Of a DNA stretch of 64,000 nt, positions 25,855 to 35,349 are shown piece by piece (within the stretch, counting starts at the first letter, position 1; each line of letters opens with the position of its first letter). The DNA comes from Streptomyces cinnamoneus (GTDB lineage: Bacteria > Actinomycetota > Actinomycetes > Streptomycetales > Streptomycetaceae), in assembly GCF_014650495.1 (NCBI RefSeq), contig NZ_BMVB01000008.1, forward strand, positions 62,001 to 126,000, read 5' to 3'. The notes below the pieces were generated by a model. The model was not told where the DNA came from and made no database searches. It saw nothing but the letters and a program-made list of their open reading frames with translations. A program made the position numbers and the translations under genes.

Positions 25855-26049
25855 GTGGTCGTTTCTCTGTCCGTGGTGCTGCTTCTGGCCATCGTTCTGG
25901 TGGTGATGATCCGCAGTAACAACATCAAGACGGGGCCCGCGATCGTTGCCGCCCTCTTCGGCTTCTTCCTGGCGTCCACGGGCATGGCGCCCTCGATCAC
26001 GAGGTTCCTGAACTCGCTGGCCGAGACGATAAGCAACATCAAGATCTAG
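25855..26049 (+). CDS. Small membrane protein of unknown function
   Basis: A 64-aa protein with two hydrophobic stretches: residues 2-19, and about 29-42 (IVAALFGFFLASTG). A polar loop RSNNIKTG and a C-terminal amphipathic tail are also visible. The GTG at 25855 has an AAGGTG ribosome site 9 nt upstream. I recall similar small proteins in other streptomycetes at this position, just before tRNA-Gly, but no function is known to me. An isolated short gene with good codon use supports it being real. Confidence 0.6.
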   Translation: MVVSLSVVLLLAIVLVVMIRSNNIKTGPAIVAALFGFFLASTGMAPSITRFLNSLAETISNIKI

Positions 26050-26144
26050 CCGGCCCCGGCCGGCCCGGAGCCCCGTGACCCGCGGCACCGCAAGGCCCCG
26101 GGAACGCAGCGACGCCCCCGGCGGAGGCCGGAGGCGTCGGACGG

Positions 26145-26215
26145 AGCGGGCGACGGGAATCGAACCCGCGTAGCCAGTTTGGAAGACTGGGGCTCTACCA
26201 TTGAGCTACGCCCGC
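26145..26215 (-). tRNA. tRNA-Gly (anticodon TCC)
   Basis: The minus strand folds into a complete cloverleaf: acceptor GCGGGCG/CGCCCGC, D arm, anticodon loop CTTCCAA with TCC, and T arm GGGTTCGATTCCC. It is 71 nt long with discriminator U, and no CCA is encoded. Confidence 0.97.
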
Positions 26216-26392
26216 GCGCGCCACAGGCCGCCCCTCGGGCGGCGTGGCACGGTGTGCATCGTAGCGGGTCGAAGCGGTGCGCCGCACATCACCCCGGCGC
26301 ACGGGCCGGCCCACAGTGATCCGGGGACGGGCTTCCCCTTCGACAGCGGCCTCCGGGACCCTCGCGGCCATGTACCCTACGTCTCGCACCGA

Positions 26393-26469
26393 CGGGGTGT
26401 GGCGCAGCTTGGTAGCGCGTCCGCTTTGGGAGCGGAAGGTCGTCGGTTCGAATCCGGCCACCCCGACCA
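26393..26469 (+). tRNA. tRNA-Pro (anticodon TGG)
   Basis: The plus strand folds into a cloverleaf: acceptor CGGGGTG/CACCCCG, anticodon stem CCGCT/AGCGG around loop with TGG, and T arm with GGTTCGAATCC. It is 77 nt including an encoded CCA end. A TACCCT -10-like element lies at 26373-26378. Confidence 0.96.
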
Positions 26470-26480
26470 GCAAGATCACA

Positions 26481-26511
26481 TTGTGGGGCCCATCCTGCTT
26501 GCGGTTACTAT
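26481..26511 (+). promoter_or_regulatory. Putative tig promoter
   Basis: TTGTGG (26481-26486) and TACTAT (26506-26511) are spaced by 19 bp, just after tRNA-Pro. This would start tig mRNA near 26518 with a leader of about 95 nt. The spacing is slightly long. Confidence 0.5.
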
Positions 26512-26613
26512 GCAAGCTGCGCGTCTGTGTGTCTCTCTACCGGGCGCGGTCCGCTGAGATCAGCATCCGCTGAACAGCAGAAACCCAGAAGTCAGCCCCA
26601 AGGAGACCGAACC

Positions 26614-27972
26614 GTGAAGAGCGCCGTGGAGACCCTGAACCCGACTCGGGTTCGGCTCACTGTCGAGGTGCCCTTCGAGGAGCTCAAGGCCAGCCTCGAC
26701 GCGGCGTACAAGAAGATCAACCAGCAGGTCACGGTGAAGGGCTTCCGCTCGGGCAAGATCCCCGCGCGCGTCATCGACCAGCGCTTCGGCCGTGGTGCCG
26801 TGCTGGAGGAGGCCGTCAACGACGCGCTTCCGAAGTTCTACACCGAGGCGGTCAACGAGGCCGACCTGAACCCGCTGGGCCAGCCCGAGGTCGACATCAC
26901 GGAGCTGAAGGACGGCGAGCTGCTGGCCTTCACCGCCGAGGTCGACGTCCGTCCGACCCTGGAGATCCCGGACTACTCCGGCATCGAGGTCACCGTCGAC
27001 GCCGTCGCCGTGAGCGACGAGGACGTCGAGAAGTCGGTCGAGCAGCTCCGCGAGCGCTTCGCCACCACCTCCCCGGTCGAGCGCGCCGCCGCCGAGGGTG
27101 ACACCGTCACCGTCGACCTGGAGGCCAAGGTCGACGGCGAGGTGCTGGAGGACGGCGTCGCCTCCGACGTCGACTACACCATCGGCTCCGGCCAGCTGCT
27201 GGACGGCATCGACGACGCCGTGAAGGGCCTGGAGGCCGGTGCCTCCGCCACCTTCACCTCCCAGCTCAAGGGCGGCAGCGCCGAGGGCAAGGACGCCGAG
27301 ATCAAGGTCGACGTCAAGGCCGTCAAGGCCCGCGAACTGCCGGAGCTGGACGACGACTTCGCCCAGATGGCCAGCGAGTTCGACACGCTGGAGGAGCTCA
27401 AGGCCGACAGCCGCAAGCGCCTTGAGCGGATGAAGAAGTTCGACCAGGCCACCCAGGCCCAGGAGAAGGTCCTCGACGAGCTCATCAAGCTGGTCGAGGT
27501 CCCGATGCCGGAGAAGCTGCTCGCGGACGAGGTCAACACCCGCAAGCACAACCTGGAGCACCACCAGCTCGGCCAGATCGGCATGACGCTCGACAAGTAC
27601 CTGGAGATGCAGGGCAAGTCGGCCGAGGAGTTCGACGCCGAGCTCAAGGAGCAGGCCGAGAAGGGCATCAAGACCCAGTTCATCCTCGACGAGATCGTCA
27701 ACAAGGAGAAGGTCTCCGTCGGCCAGGAGGAGCTCACCGAGCACCTCATGCGCCGTGCGCAGTCCTCGGGCATGAGCCCCGACCAGTTCGCGCAGGCCGT
27801 CGTCGAGCAGGGCCAGGTCCCGATGCTCGTCGGTGAGGTCGCCCGCGGCAAGGCCCTCGCGACCGTCGTCGAGGCCGCCACGGTCAAGGACTCCGAGGGC
27901 CAGGTCGTCGACCTGGAGGACGACGAGGACGAGGCCACCGAGGCCGCCGCCGAGGAGCAGACCGAGGCCTGA
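26614..27972 (+). CDS. tig: Trigger factor, ribosome-bound chaperone and prolyl isomerase
   Basis: A 452-aa trigger factor, which binds at the ribosome exit tunnel and folds nascent chains. The N-terminal ribosome-binding domain carries the family signature [17 protein letters not shown] (about residues 43-59). The PPIase domain follows (about 160-240, with [14 protein letters not shown]), then a helical C-terminal chaperone domain and a very acidic tail (residues 430-452). The GTG at 26614 follows AAGGAGA. It lies upstream of the clpP genes, an arrangement shared with many bacteria. Confidence 0.97.
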   Translation: MKSAVETLNPTRVRLTVEVPFEELKASLDAAYKKINQQVTVKGFRSGKIPARVIDQRFGRGAVLEEAVNDALPKFYTEAVNEADLNPLGQPEVDITELKDGELLAFTAEVDVRPTLEIPDYSGIEVTVDAVAVSDEDVEKSVEQLRERFATTSPVERAAAEGDTVTVDLEAKVDGEVLEDGVASDVDYTIGSGQLLDGIDDAVKGLEAGASATFTSQLKGGSAEGKDAEIKVDVKAVKARELPELDDDFAQMASEFDTLEELKADSRKRLERMKKFDQATQAQEKVLDELIKLVEVPMPEKLLADEVNTRKHNLEHHQLGQIGMTLDKYLEMQGKSAEEFDAELKEQAEKGIKTQFILDEIVNKEKVSVGQEELTEHLMRRAQSSGMSPDQFAQAVVEQGQVPMLVGEVARGKALATVVEAATVKDSEGQVVDLEDDEDEATEAAAEEQTEA

Positions 27973-28014
27973 GCCTCGCCCCTCTCCTGAGGCACGCCTC
28001 ACCTGAGGTTCCAC

Positions 28015-28076
28015 GGACGGGCCCGGACGCCGAGCCCCCCGCCACCCGGCGGAGGGGCCGGGGTCCGGGCCCGTCC
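28015..28076 (+). terminator. Terminator after tig
   Basis: A 13-bp perfect outer stem (28015-28027 with 28064-28076) encloses further paired GC segments. It separates tig from the clpP transcript. Confidence 0.8.
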
Positions 28077-28110
28077 GCGCACGCGGGACCGCTGCGCGGC
28101 GGGGTCGAAC

Positions 28111-28127
28111 CTGCGCTCAGAGCGAAC
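28111..28127 (+). promoter_or_regulatory. ClgR-like operator upstream of clpP1
   Basis: The inverted repeat CGCTCAGAGCG followed by AAC fits the core of the ClgR box known from Corynebacterium (CGCYNANRGCGWWS, from memory). It lies about 42-50 bp upstream of two -10 candidates (TAGGGT 28166-28171, TAGATA 28175-28180), a place suited to an activator. ClgR activates clpP1clpP2 in Streptomyces. Confidence 0.7.
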
Positions 28128-28293
28128 AGTTACGGATGCGGGATGGCGGCTGCCGACCAGCGCGTTAGGGTCCGTAGATACGAGGGCAGGGGAGACATGG
28201 CAGCACGCCGGAGCAGTGCCGGCGCGCCACCCCCCGGTCCCCAGAGAAGACGCGGAGACGGCCCGTTGCCGTCAGAGACGAGCAGGTGGATAC

Positions 28294-28911
28294 GTGACGA
28301 ATCTGATGCCTTCCGCCGCCGGTGAGATCGCCATCGGTGGTGGCCTCGGCGACCAGGTCTACAACCGGCTGCTCGGGGAGCGGATCATCTTCCTGGGTCA
28401 GCAGGTCGACGACGACATCGCCAACAAGATCACCGCGCAGATGCTCCTCCTGGCCGCGGACCCGACCAAGGACATCTACCTCTACATCAACAGCCCCGGT
28501 GGCTCGGTCACGGCCGGCATGGCCGTCTACGACACCATGCAGTACATCCCGAACGACGTGGTCACCATCGGCATGGGCCTCGCCGCCTCCATGGGTCAGT
28601 TCCTGCTGACCGGTGGCACCCCCGGCAAGCGCTTCGCGCTGCCCAACACCGACATCCTCATGCACCAGGGCTCCGCGGGCCTGGGCGGTACCGCCTCGGA
28701 CATCAAGATCCAGGCCGAGCAGCTGCTCCGCACCAAGGACCGCATGGCGAAGATCACCGCCCTGCACACCGGCCAGACCGTCGAGACGATCATCCGCGAC
28801 GGCGACCGCGACCGCTGGTTCACCGCGGAGGAGGCCAAGGAGTACGGGATCATCGACGAGATCATCACGCACGCCTCCGGCGTTCCGGGCGGCGGCGGCA
28901 CCGGGGCCTGA
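28294..28911 (+). CDS. clpP1: ATP-dependent Clp protease proteolytic subunit 1
   Basis: A 205-aa ClpP serine protease subunit that forms the proteolytic barrel used by ClpX and ClpC. The catalytic triad is Ser99 (AASMGQ), His124 (LMHQG) and Asp173 (RDRWF). The GTG at 28294 follows AGGTGGA and leaves a short N-terminal propeptide. The downstream clpP2 starts 53 bp later, giving the clpP1-clpP2 pair characteristic of Streptomyces. The 321-bp gap upstream holds the tig terminator, a ClgR-like box and -10 candidates. Confidence 0.96.
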   Translation: MTNLMPSAAGEIAIGGGLGDQVYNRLLGERIIFLGQQVDDDIANKITAQMLLLAADPTKDIYLYINSPGGSVTAGMAVYDTMQYIPNDVVTIGMGLAASMGQFLLTGGTPGKRFALPNTDILMHQGSAGLGGTASDIKIQAEQLLRTKDRMAKITALHTGQTVETIIRDGDRDRWFTAEEAKEYGIIDEIITHASGVPGGGGTGA

Positions 28912-28964
28912 GCCCCGGCAGCACCCGCCAGCAGCCGTATCCCAGCCCACCGACCGCCATCAGG

Positions 28965-29633
28965 ATGGTGAACACCCGCATGAACATCTCGTCCCCCAGC
29001 GGCCTCTACACCGGCCCGCAGGCCGAGGCCCGTTACGTGGTCCCGCGCTTCGTCGAGCGCACGTCGCAGGGCGTCCGCGAGTACGACCCGTACGCGAAGC
29101 TCTTCGAAGAGCGCGTGATCTTCCTCGGCGTGCAGATCGACGACGCCTCGGCCAACGACGTCATGGCGCAGCTGCTGTGCCTGGAGTCGATGGACCCCGA
29201 CCGCGACATCTCGATCTACATCAACAGCCCCGGCGGCTCCTTCACGGCCCTCACGGCCATCTACGACACGATGCAGTTCGTGAAGCCGGACATCCAGACG
29301 GTCTGCATGGGCCAGGCCGCCTCCGCCGCCGCGATCCTCCTCGCCGCCGGCACCCCCGGCAAGCGCATGGCGCTGCCCAACGCCCGCGTGCTGATCCACC
29401 AGCCCTCCAGCCAGACGGGCCGCGAGCAGCTCTCCGACCTGGAGATCGCCGCCAAGGAGATCATGCGGATGCGCACCCAGCTGGAGGAGATGCTGGCCAA
29501 GCACTCCACCCAGCCGATCGAGAAGATCCGCGACGACATCGAGCGCGACAAGATCCTCACTGCCGAGGACGCGCTCGCTTACGGTCTGGTCGACCAGATC
29601 GTCTCGACGCGCAAGTCGTCCGTGACGGTCTGA
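28965..29633 (+). CDS. clpP2: ATP-dependent Clp protease proteolytic subunit 2
   Basis: A 222-aa second ClpP subunit, co-transcribed with clpP1; in actinobacteria the two types assemble into a mixed two-ring barrel. The triad is Ser120 (AASAAA), His145 (LIHQP) and, by alignment, Asp194 (ERDKI). It has a longer N-terminal extension than ClpP1, likely removed on maturation. Starts at ATG 28965 or ATG 28980 are possible. A strong hairpin follows the gene. Confidence 0.96.
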   Translation: MVNTRMNISSPSGLYTGPQAEARYVVPRFVERTSQGVREYDPYAKLFEERVIFLGVQIDDASANDVMAQLLCLESMDPDRDISIYINSPGGSFTALTAIYDTMQFVKPDIQTVCMGQAASAAAILLAAGTPGKRMALPNARVLIHQPSSQTGREQLSDLEIAAKEIMRMRTQLEEMLAKHSTQPIEKIRDDIERDKILTAEDALAYGLVDQIVSTRKSSVTV

Positions 29634-29728
29634 CCGGTCCCATCCACCGGTCGGCCGGCTCCGTCCGGCCCACCGCGCCGGCCGGCCCGTCCGGCCGGTC
29701 CGGTCCCGGCCACCGTGCCGCCGACGAC

Positions 29729-29765
29729 GGGTCCTCCCTTGGCCGAGTAGGGCCAAGGGGGACCC
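29729..29765 (+). terminator. Terminator after clpP2
   Basis: GGGTCCTCCCTTGGCC pairs with GGCCAAGGGGGACCC (one bulge, 6-nt loop). It separates clpP1P2 from clpX, implying that clpX has its own promoter between 29766 and 29852. Confidence 0.8.
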
Positions 29766-29852
29766 GCACGGGGGGCCCGGCAAGGTACCGTCGATAGGCA
29801 AGCACCCGGGTCCGCAGAGCAAGGCGGATCCCAGGCGAAGGGGAAGCACCTC

Positions 29853-31139
<1,287 letters not shown>

Positions 31140-31158
31140 CGCTCGCCGTCTTCCGCAC

Positions 31159-31209
31159 GTACGCGAGGGGGCGCCCGGCCGGGATGGCGGGGCGCCCCCT
31201 CGCGCGTAC
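31159..31209. terminator. Bidirectional terminator after clpX
   Basis: An 18-nt arm (31159-31176) pairs with 31190-31209 with a 2-nt bulge, between convergent clpX and the Rpn-family gene. Confidence 0.8.
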
Positions 31210-31214
31210 AGGGG

Positions 31215-32105
31215 TCAGTACCCGTTGGTGAAGATTTCCTCAGCTGTGGAGGCGGTGAAGGAGCGGTCCAGCCACTGCCCCAACGTGTCCAGGTAGGTGC
31301 AGCTCAGGATGCGCTCACGGATCTCGGGAGGCACCGGGATCTTCCGGTGCTCCAGCACGCGCAGCACCGACTCGGCGCGTTCCTGTACCCGGCCCGCGGC
31401 CTCGCCCTCTTGCCACGTCTGCTCGATGAGGGTGCCACGGCCGGGGAAGTAGGTACGCGGCATGAGTTGCCTCCAGGTGTCTCGCGCCGGGGAGTTCCCC
31501 AGGCCGATCTCCAATAGTTCCGAGTAGTAAGCGACGGACTCCGGGTCGGCCGTTGCCAGGGCGCGGGCCAGTGCCTCCAGTATGGCCGGAGCCTCCTGTT
31601 CGCAGCCATGCGTCATGGCCGAGAACGCCGCGAGCGCCAGGTTCCGGGCGGCCCGGTCCGGGCTGGTGATGACGGGGACGTTTTCGGGTCCGAGAACCAG
31701 CGGGTGCACGGACAGCGCGGTCCAGCCCTCGGGGCCGAGCCGGAAGGGGCCGGTGGCCCAGTTGGCGGTCGCCCTGTCCTGGCAGATGACGAGCAGCAGT
31801 GCCGGGCAGGCGTACTTGGCCTTCAGATAGGACAGGTAGTACGCCCAGCTGACGGCCTTGGCCGGATCCCGGCGCCCTTGTGCCTCGATGGCGAGGACGA
31901 GACCGGTGCCGCCGTCGGGCGGCTGGATGCGCAGCACGCTGTCCACGCGCCGCTCCAGCGGCCTGATCTCGGTGACGTCCGCCGTGAGTACCTCGACGGA
32001 CGCCTTCGCCGGTAACGGCACGCCCAGGATCCGGAACACCGGATCCAGCAGCTCCGGACGGTCCTGAAAGATCCGGTGTGCCGCCTCATGATGTGAAGTG
32101 ACCAT
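31215..32105 (-). CDS. Rpn-family (PD-(D/E)XK-type) nuclease-like protein with a TTA codon
   Basis: A 296-aa soluble protein resembling the Rpn/YhgA-like recombination-promoting nuclease family. The N-terminal domain carries the PD-(D/E)XK-type residues Asp55 (VDSVLRI) and Glu74-x-Gln76 ([10 protein letters not shown]), followed by the helix [15 protein letters not shown]; the C-terminal half is helical. Many paralogues occur in Streptomyces and their native role is uncertain. Codon 31 (32013-32015) is TTA, making expression bldA-dependent. A TAATTT element lies 6 nt before the ATG, suggesting a leaderless mRNA. It could alternatively be a domesticated transposase-like gene; no inverted repeats flank it. 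Confidence 0.75.
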   Translation of the reverse strand: MVTSHHEAAHRIFQDRPELLDPVFRILGVPLPAKASVEVLTADVTEIRPLERRVDSVLRIQPPDGGTGLVLAIEAQGRRDPAKAVSWAYYLSYLKAKYACPALLLVICQDRATANWATGPFRLGPEGWTALSVHPLVLGPENVPVITSPDRAARNLALAAFSAMTHGCEQEAPAILEALARALATADPESVAYYSELLEIGLGNSPARDTWRQLMPRTYFPGRGTLIEQTWQEGEAAGRVQERAESVLRVLEHRKIPVPPEIRERILSCTYLDTLGQWLDRSFTASTAEEIFTNGY

Positions 32106-32309
32106 GGTCCGAAATTAGGAGCGCGGGCAAAGGTGCGTCCGTTGATCGGTGACCGATCACTCGTTCGAGTGCTCGAATCGTTCACCAGTTCCATGGCGGT
32201 GGTGGTGGCGGAGTTGAGCGCGCGCCGTTCTCCTTCGCGCTGGGCACCTCGGAGTTCAGGCTGTACCCGCCCAAGCTGTTGCCCGAGGAGCAGGGCGGGC
32301 ACCCGGGGC
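32106..32309. other. Intergenic region with a possible degraded coding fragment
   Basis: This 204-bp gap holds, at about 32205-32308 on the plus strand, a 30-codon stretch with all codons ending in G or C that reads ERAPFSFALGTSEFRLYPPK and then LLPEEQGG. It has no start codon or ribosome site. It may be a relic of a lost gene. The opposite frame has the same third-position bias, so coding cannot be proved. Confidence 0.3.
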
Positions 32310-33224
32310 CTACTTCGGGATCTCGACGCGCGTCTCCGTGCGGACCTTGGCCGTGAGGTCGGCGGCGATGTTCAGCGGGACGTCCTTGCCGGCGACGGCC
32401 GCCGAGATGTCGGTGAGGATGATGACGCCGACGGTGCTGCTGTCGGCCCAGAAGCAGATCGGCATGGTGACGCCGGTCGGGAACTTGCTGTTCGTGTACT
32501 TGGCCTGCTGGCACTTCATCACCGCGCCGTCCAGCCCTGCCGGGGAGACCTTCTCCGGGCTCCCCACGAGCTCGACGCTGCCGCCGCCGGCGGCGGCCTG
32601 CTTCTTCTTGCTCGCCGCAAAGAACCCGTCCACCACGCGCCCGGGGTTCGAGACCTTGCCCCACGCGCCGCTGAACTGCAGGTACCGGCCGCTCTCGCCG
32701 TCACCGGCCTGGTAGTCCGCGCCGGTGGTCTCCGCGTCGGCGACGCCGAGCGCCCGCAGCTCGCGCATGTCGCCGGAGTCGAAGCCGCCGCCGGGGTCCT
32801 TGAGGTCCTTCTTGAACTCGCCGGCCACGGTGTCGGGCGTCGTCAGCTTGTACCGCTTGCCGCCGTCCGGAGCGGGGCTCTCAGGGCTACTGCTGCTCCT
32901 GCTGCTGTGCCCCCCGTCCCGGCCCGCGAGCAGCAGGAAGCCGCCGCCCGCGATCGCACCCACCAGCACCAGGACGCCGATCGCGACGGCTATCGCCTTG
33001 CCCGGACCGCCGCCCTGCGGCGGCACCGGCGGCGGGTACGGCCCGGGCATCCCCGGCTGCTGCCCCCACCCGTACGGCTGCGGCTGCGGCTGCCCGTACG
33101 GACCGGGCTGCTGCGGGTACCCGTAGCCGGGCTGGCCCTGCTGCGCCGGCGGCTGTCCCCAGGGGTTCGGCTGCTGGGGCGGCATCGGCGGCTGGCCGTA
33201 CGGGCCCGGCTGGTGGTGGCTCAT
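32310..33224 (-). CDS. Membrane-anchored protein with Pro/Gln/Gly-rich head, paralogue 3 of 3
   Basis: A 304-aa protein with a cytoplasmic Pro/Gly/Gln/Tyr-rich head (residues 1-74, repeated PYGQP and PQQP units), one membrane helix (AIAVAIGVLVLVGAIAGGGFLLLA, given as residues about 77-100), a Ser-rich spacer and an external domain of about 190 residues. That domain has two cysteines (KCQQ and PICFW) that could form a disulphide. It shares head, helix and domain layout with the next two genes upstream in the operon, ending in a conserved TAKVRTETR-like tail. Function unknown; such proteins are widespread in Streptomyces. Confidence 0.75.
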   Translation of the reverse strand: MSHHQPGPYGQPPMPPQQPNPWGQPPAQQGQPGYGYPQQPGPYGQPQPQPYGWGQQPGMPGPYPPPVPPQGGGPGKAIAVAIGVLVLVGAIAGGGFLLLAGRDGGHSSRSSSSPESPAPDGGKRYKLTTPDTVAGEFKKDLKDPGGGFDSGDMRELRALGVADAETTGADYQAGDGESGRYLQFSGAWGKVSNPGRVVDGFFAASKKKQAAAGGGSVELVGSPEKVSPAGLDGAVMKCQQAKYTNSKFPTGVTMPICFWADSSTVGVIILTDISAAVAGKDVPLNIAADLTAKVRTETRVEIPK

Positions 33225-33316
33225 TCTCGTTTCCCCTGAGGCTTAGAGACGACGGGCTGACCGGTGCAGGTCAACCCGCGAATCCTGCCACGCGGCCTCA
33301 GGGGCCCTCGTACCGG

Positions 33317-34192
33317 CTACTTCTCCTTGCGGACCTCGTTGCGGACCTTGGCCGTGGCCTCGGAGAGCTCCTTGGCGGACATGACGTCGCCGGTGGCGGA
33401 GGTCGTGGCGCCGGCGATGCCGCCCGAGGACTTCACCACCCGGTGCTCGACGACGCCCGCCGCGCTGCCGTCGCCCCAGATGCAGGTGCTGATGTCACTG
33501 ACGGACAAGCTGCTGAGCGTGCTCTTGACCCGCTGCGTCTTGCACTTGAGGGAGACGCCGTCGAAGCCGGCCGGACGGTACGCCGTGGTCTCCGTGACCG
33601 TCTCGATGCGGTCCTTGTACTTCGCCTGGGCCCGCTCCATGTCGGCGAACAGCGCGTCCACGGTCTTCGCCGGGTCGGCGAGCTCTCCGTAGATCGCCGT
33701 CACCTTCAGCCGCTGCTTCTCGGCGTTCTCGTAGGAAGCCTTCTTGCCGGTCCCGTTGAGGATGCCGAATTCCTTGGCCTTCGGGTCGTTGCTGAGGTCT
33801 TCCGTGTCCTTGCTCGACGACAGGCTGGTGTTCTTGGTGTACTTCCCGTCCAGCAGCGTCTGCGGCATCTCGATCGTGTAGGCCGCCATCTTGGCGGGGA
33901 CGCCGCCACCGTTGTCCCCGCCGCCGCCGTTGCCGCCGCTGTCACCGTCACCGGTGAAGAAGAGGACCCCGCCCACGATGGCGCCCACGACCAGCAGGGC
34001 GCCGATCGTGATCGCGACGGCCTTTCCCTTGCCGCCCCCGCCCTGGGGCGGGTAGGGGCCGTACGGCCCGGGGGCCTGGGGCGGGCCCCAGCCGCCGGCA
34101 GCCGGCTGCTGGGGGTAGCCCTGGGCGTAGGGGTTCGGCTGCTGGGGCGGTATCGGCGGCGGTCCGTACGGGCCCGGCTGGGGGTGGCTCAT
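33317..34192 (-). CDS. Membrane-anchored protein with Pro/Gln/Gly-rich head, paralogue 2 of 3
   Basis: A 291-aa protein with the same plan as its neighbours: head starting MSHPQPGPYGPPPIPPQQP, one helix near residues 54-78, a Gly/Asn-rich spacer, and an external domain with two cysteines (KCKTQ and STCIW). It ends in [14 protein letters not shown], almost identical to the C-terminus of paralogue 1. The ATG at 34192 lies only 2 nt after the stop of paralogue 1, so the two are translationally coupled. Function unknown. Confidence 0.75.
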   Translation of the reverse strand: MSHPQPGPYGPPPIPPQQPNPYAQGYPQQPAAGGWGPPQAPGPYGPYPPQGGGGKGKAVAITIGALLVVGAIVGGVLFFTGDGDSGGNGGGGDNGGGVPAKMAAYTIEMPQTLLDGKYTKNTSLSSSKDTEDLSNDPKAKEFGILNGTGKKASYENAEKQRLKVTAIYGELADPAKTVDALFADMERAQAKYKDRIETVTETTAYRPAGFDGVSLKCKTQRVKSTLSSLSVSDISTCIWGDGSAAGVVEHRVVKSSGGIAGATTSATGDVMSAKELSEATAKVRNEVRKEK

Positions 34193-34194
34193 CC

Positions 34195-35151
34195 CTACTT
34201 CTCCTTGCGGACCTCGTTGCGGACCTTGACGGTGGCTTCTGAGAGGTCCTTGGCCGACATGACGGTGCCGGTGGCCGCGCCGGCGGCGGCGCCGTACGGG
34301 CTGTTGCTCTTCGAGATCTGGTGCGAGACGGAACCGATCGCGCTGGTGTCGGACCAGGCACAGGTCGTGCTCTCCGTCTCGGAAGAGATGGTGCCGAAGG
34401 AACTGATGATCTTCTGAGTCCTGCACTTCATCACCGCGCCGTCAAAGCCGCTCGGTGAGAACTCGGCCCAGGGAGCGATGGTCTCGACCTTCGCGTTCAT
34501 CGATCCGAGAAGCTTCTTCTGCTGCTCGTCGCCCAGGGAGATCACAGTGGCGAGGGACTTCTCCGGGTCGGCGATCGTGCCGTACGTGCCGCCGACCGAC
34601 AGGATCTGCTTCTCGGCATTGGTGTAGCTCTGGTTCACCGACGTGCCGTTCTCGATGCCCGCAGCCTTGGCCTTTTCGTTGTCGGCAAGGCTTTGCGGCT
34701 TGTTCTGGGTACCGGCGGGCGTCGGGGTCTTCGCGAACTTCCCCTCCAGCAGCGTCTCCGGCATCACCATCGTGTAAGGCTTCACATCCCCGTCGCTCCC
34801 ACCCCCCAGGAAGAACATCGCCCCGCCCACCAGCGCGCCGACGACCACCAGAGCGCCGATCGTGATCCCGACGGCCTTGCCCTTGCCGCCGCCCTGGGGC
34901 GGCACCGGCGGGGGGTACTGGCCCGGCACGCCCGGCTGCTGGCCCCAGCCTCCGGGGGCCGGCTGGGGCTGGCCCCAGCCGCCCGGGGCCGGCTGCTGCG
35001 GGGCGCCGTACGGCGCCTGGGGCTGCTGGCCGTAGGCGGGAGCCGGAGCCGGGGGCTGCTGGGGGTAGCCGTAGCCGGGCTGGCCGTAGGGGTTGGGACC
35101 CTGCGGGGGCTGAGGCGGCTGGCCGTAGGGGCCCGGCTGGTTGAAGCTCAT
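34195..35151 (-). CDS. Membrane-anchored protein with Pro/Gln/Gly-rich head, paralogue 1 of 3
   Basis: A 318-aa protein, first in the tandem set. The head (residues 1-100) is built of [16 protein letters not shown] and similar units. One membrane helix lies near residues 106-128, then an external domain with KYTKN-like and FAKTPT segments, two cysteines (KCRTQ and TTCAW) and the tail [14 protein letters not shown]. The ATG at 35151 ([11 protein letters not shown]) is chosen by match to the paralogues' starts; a longer in-frame start at 35286 is less likely. It is divergent from valS with about 200 bp between. Confidence 0.75.
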   Translation of the reverse strand: MSFNQPGPYGQPPQPPQGPNPYGQPGYGYPQQPPAPAPAYGQQPQAPYGAPQQPAPGGWGQPQPAPGGWGQQPGVPGQYPPPVPPQGGGKGKAVGITIGALVVVGALVGGAMFFLGGGSDGDVKPYTMVMPETLLEGKFAKTPTPAGTQNKPQSLADNEKAKAAGIENGTSVNQSYTNAEKQILSVGGTYGTIADPEKSLATVISLGDEQQKKLLGSMNAKVETIAPWAEFSPSGFDGAVMKCRTQKIISSFGTISSETESTTCAWSDTSAIGSVSHQISKSNSPYGAAAGAATGTVMSAKDLSEATVKVRNEVRKEK

Positions 35152-35336
35152 CGGGGGGTTCCTCTTCGCTGGGACGTCTCGCAATGGTTCGCGCCATCCT
35201 TCCCGATGGCTTACACCTGCTTTACCTCGGGTACGCAACGGTTTCGGAACAGTGGTAGTGGGGTCGCCGGCACCCGCCGTGCGCATCGGGGTGCAACCGG
35301 GCGGAAACGGATTCGTGAGCTGTCAGCACCGCCCCG

Positions 35337-35342
35337 TAGAAT
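35337..35342 (+). promoter_or_regulatory. -10 element for leaderless valS transcript
   Basis: TAGAAT, a near-consensus -10, is followed by exactly 7 nt and the GTG of valS, with no room for a ribosome site. A recognisable -35 is not evident. Confidence 0.6.
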
Positions 35343-35349
35343 TCCGCCC

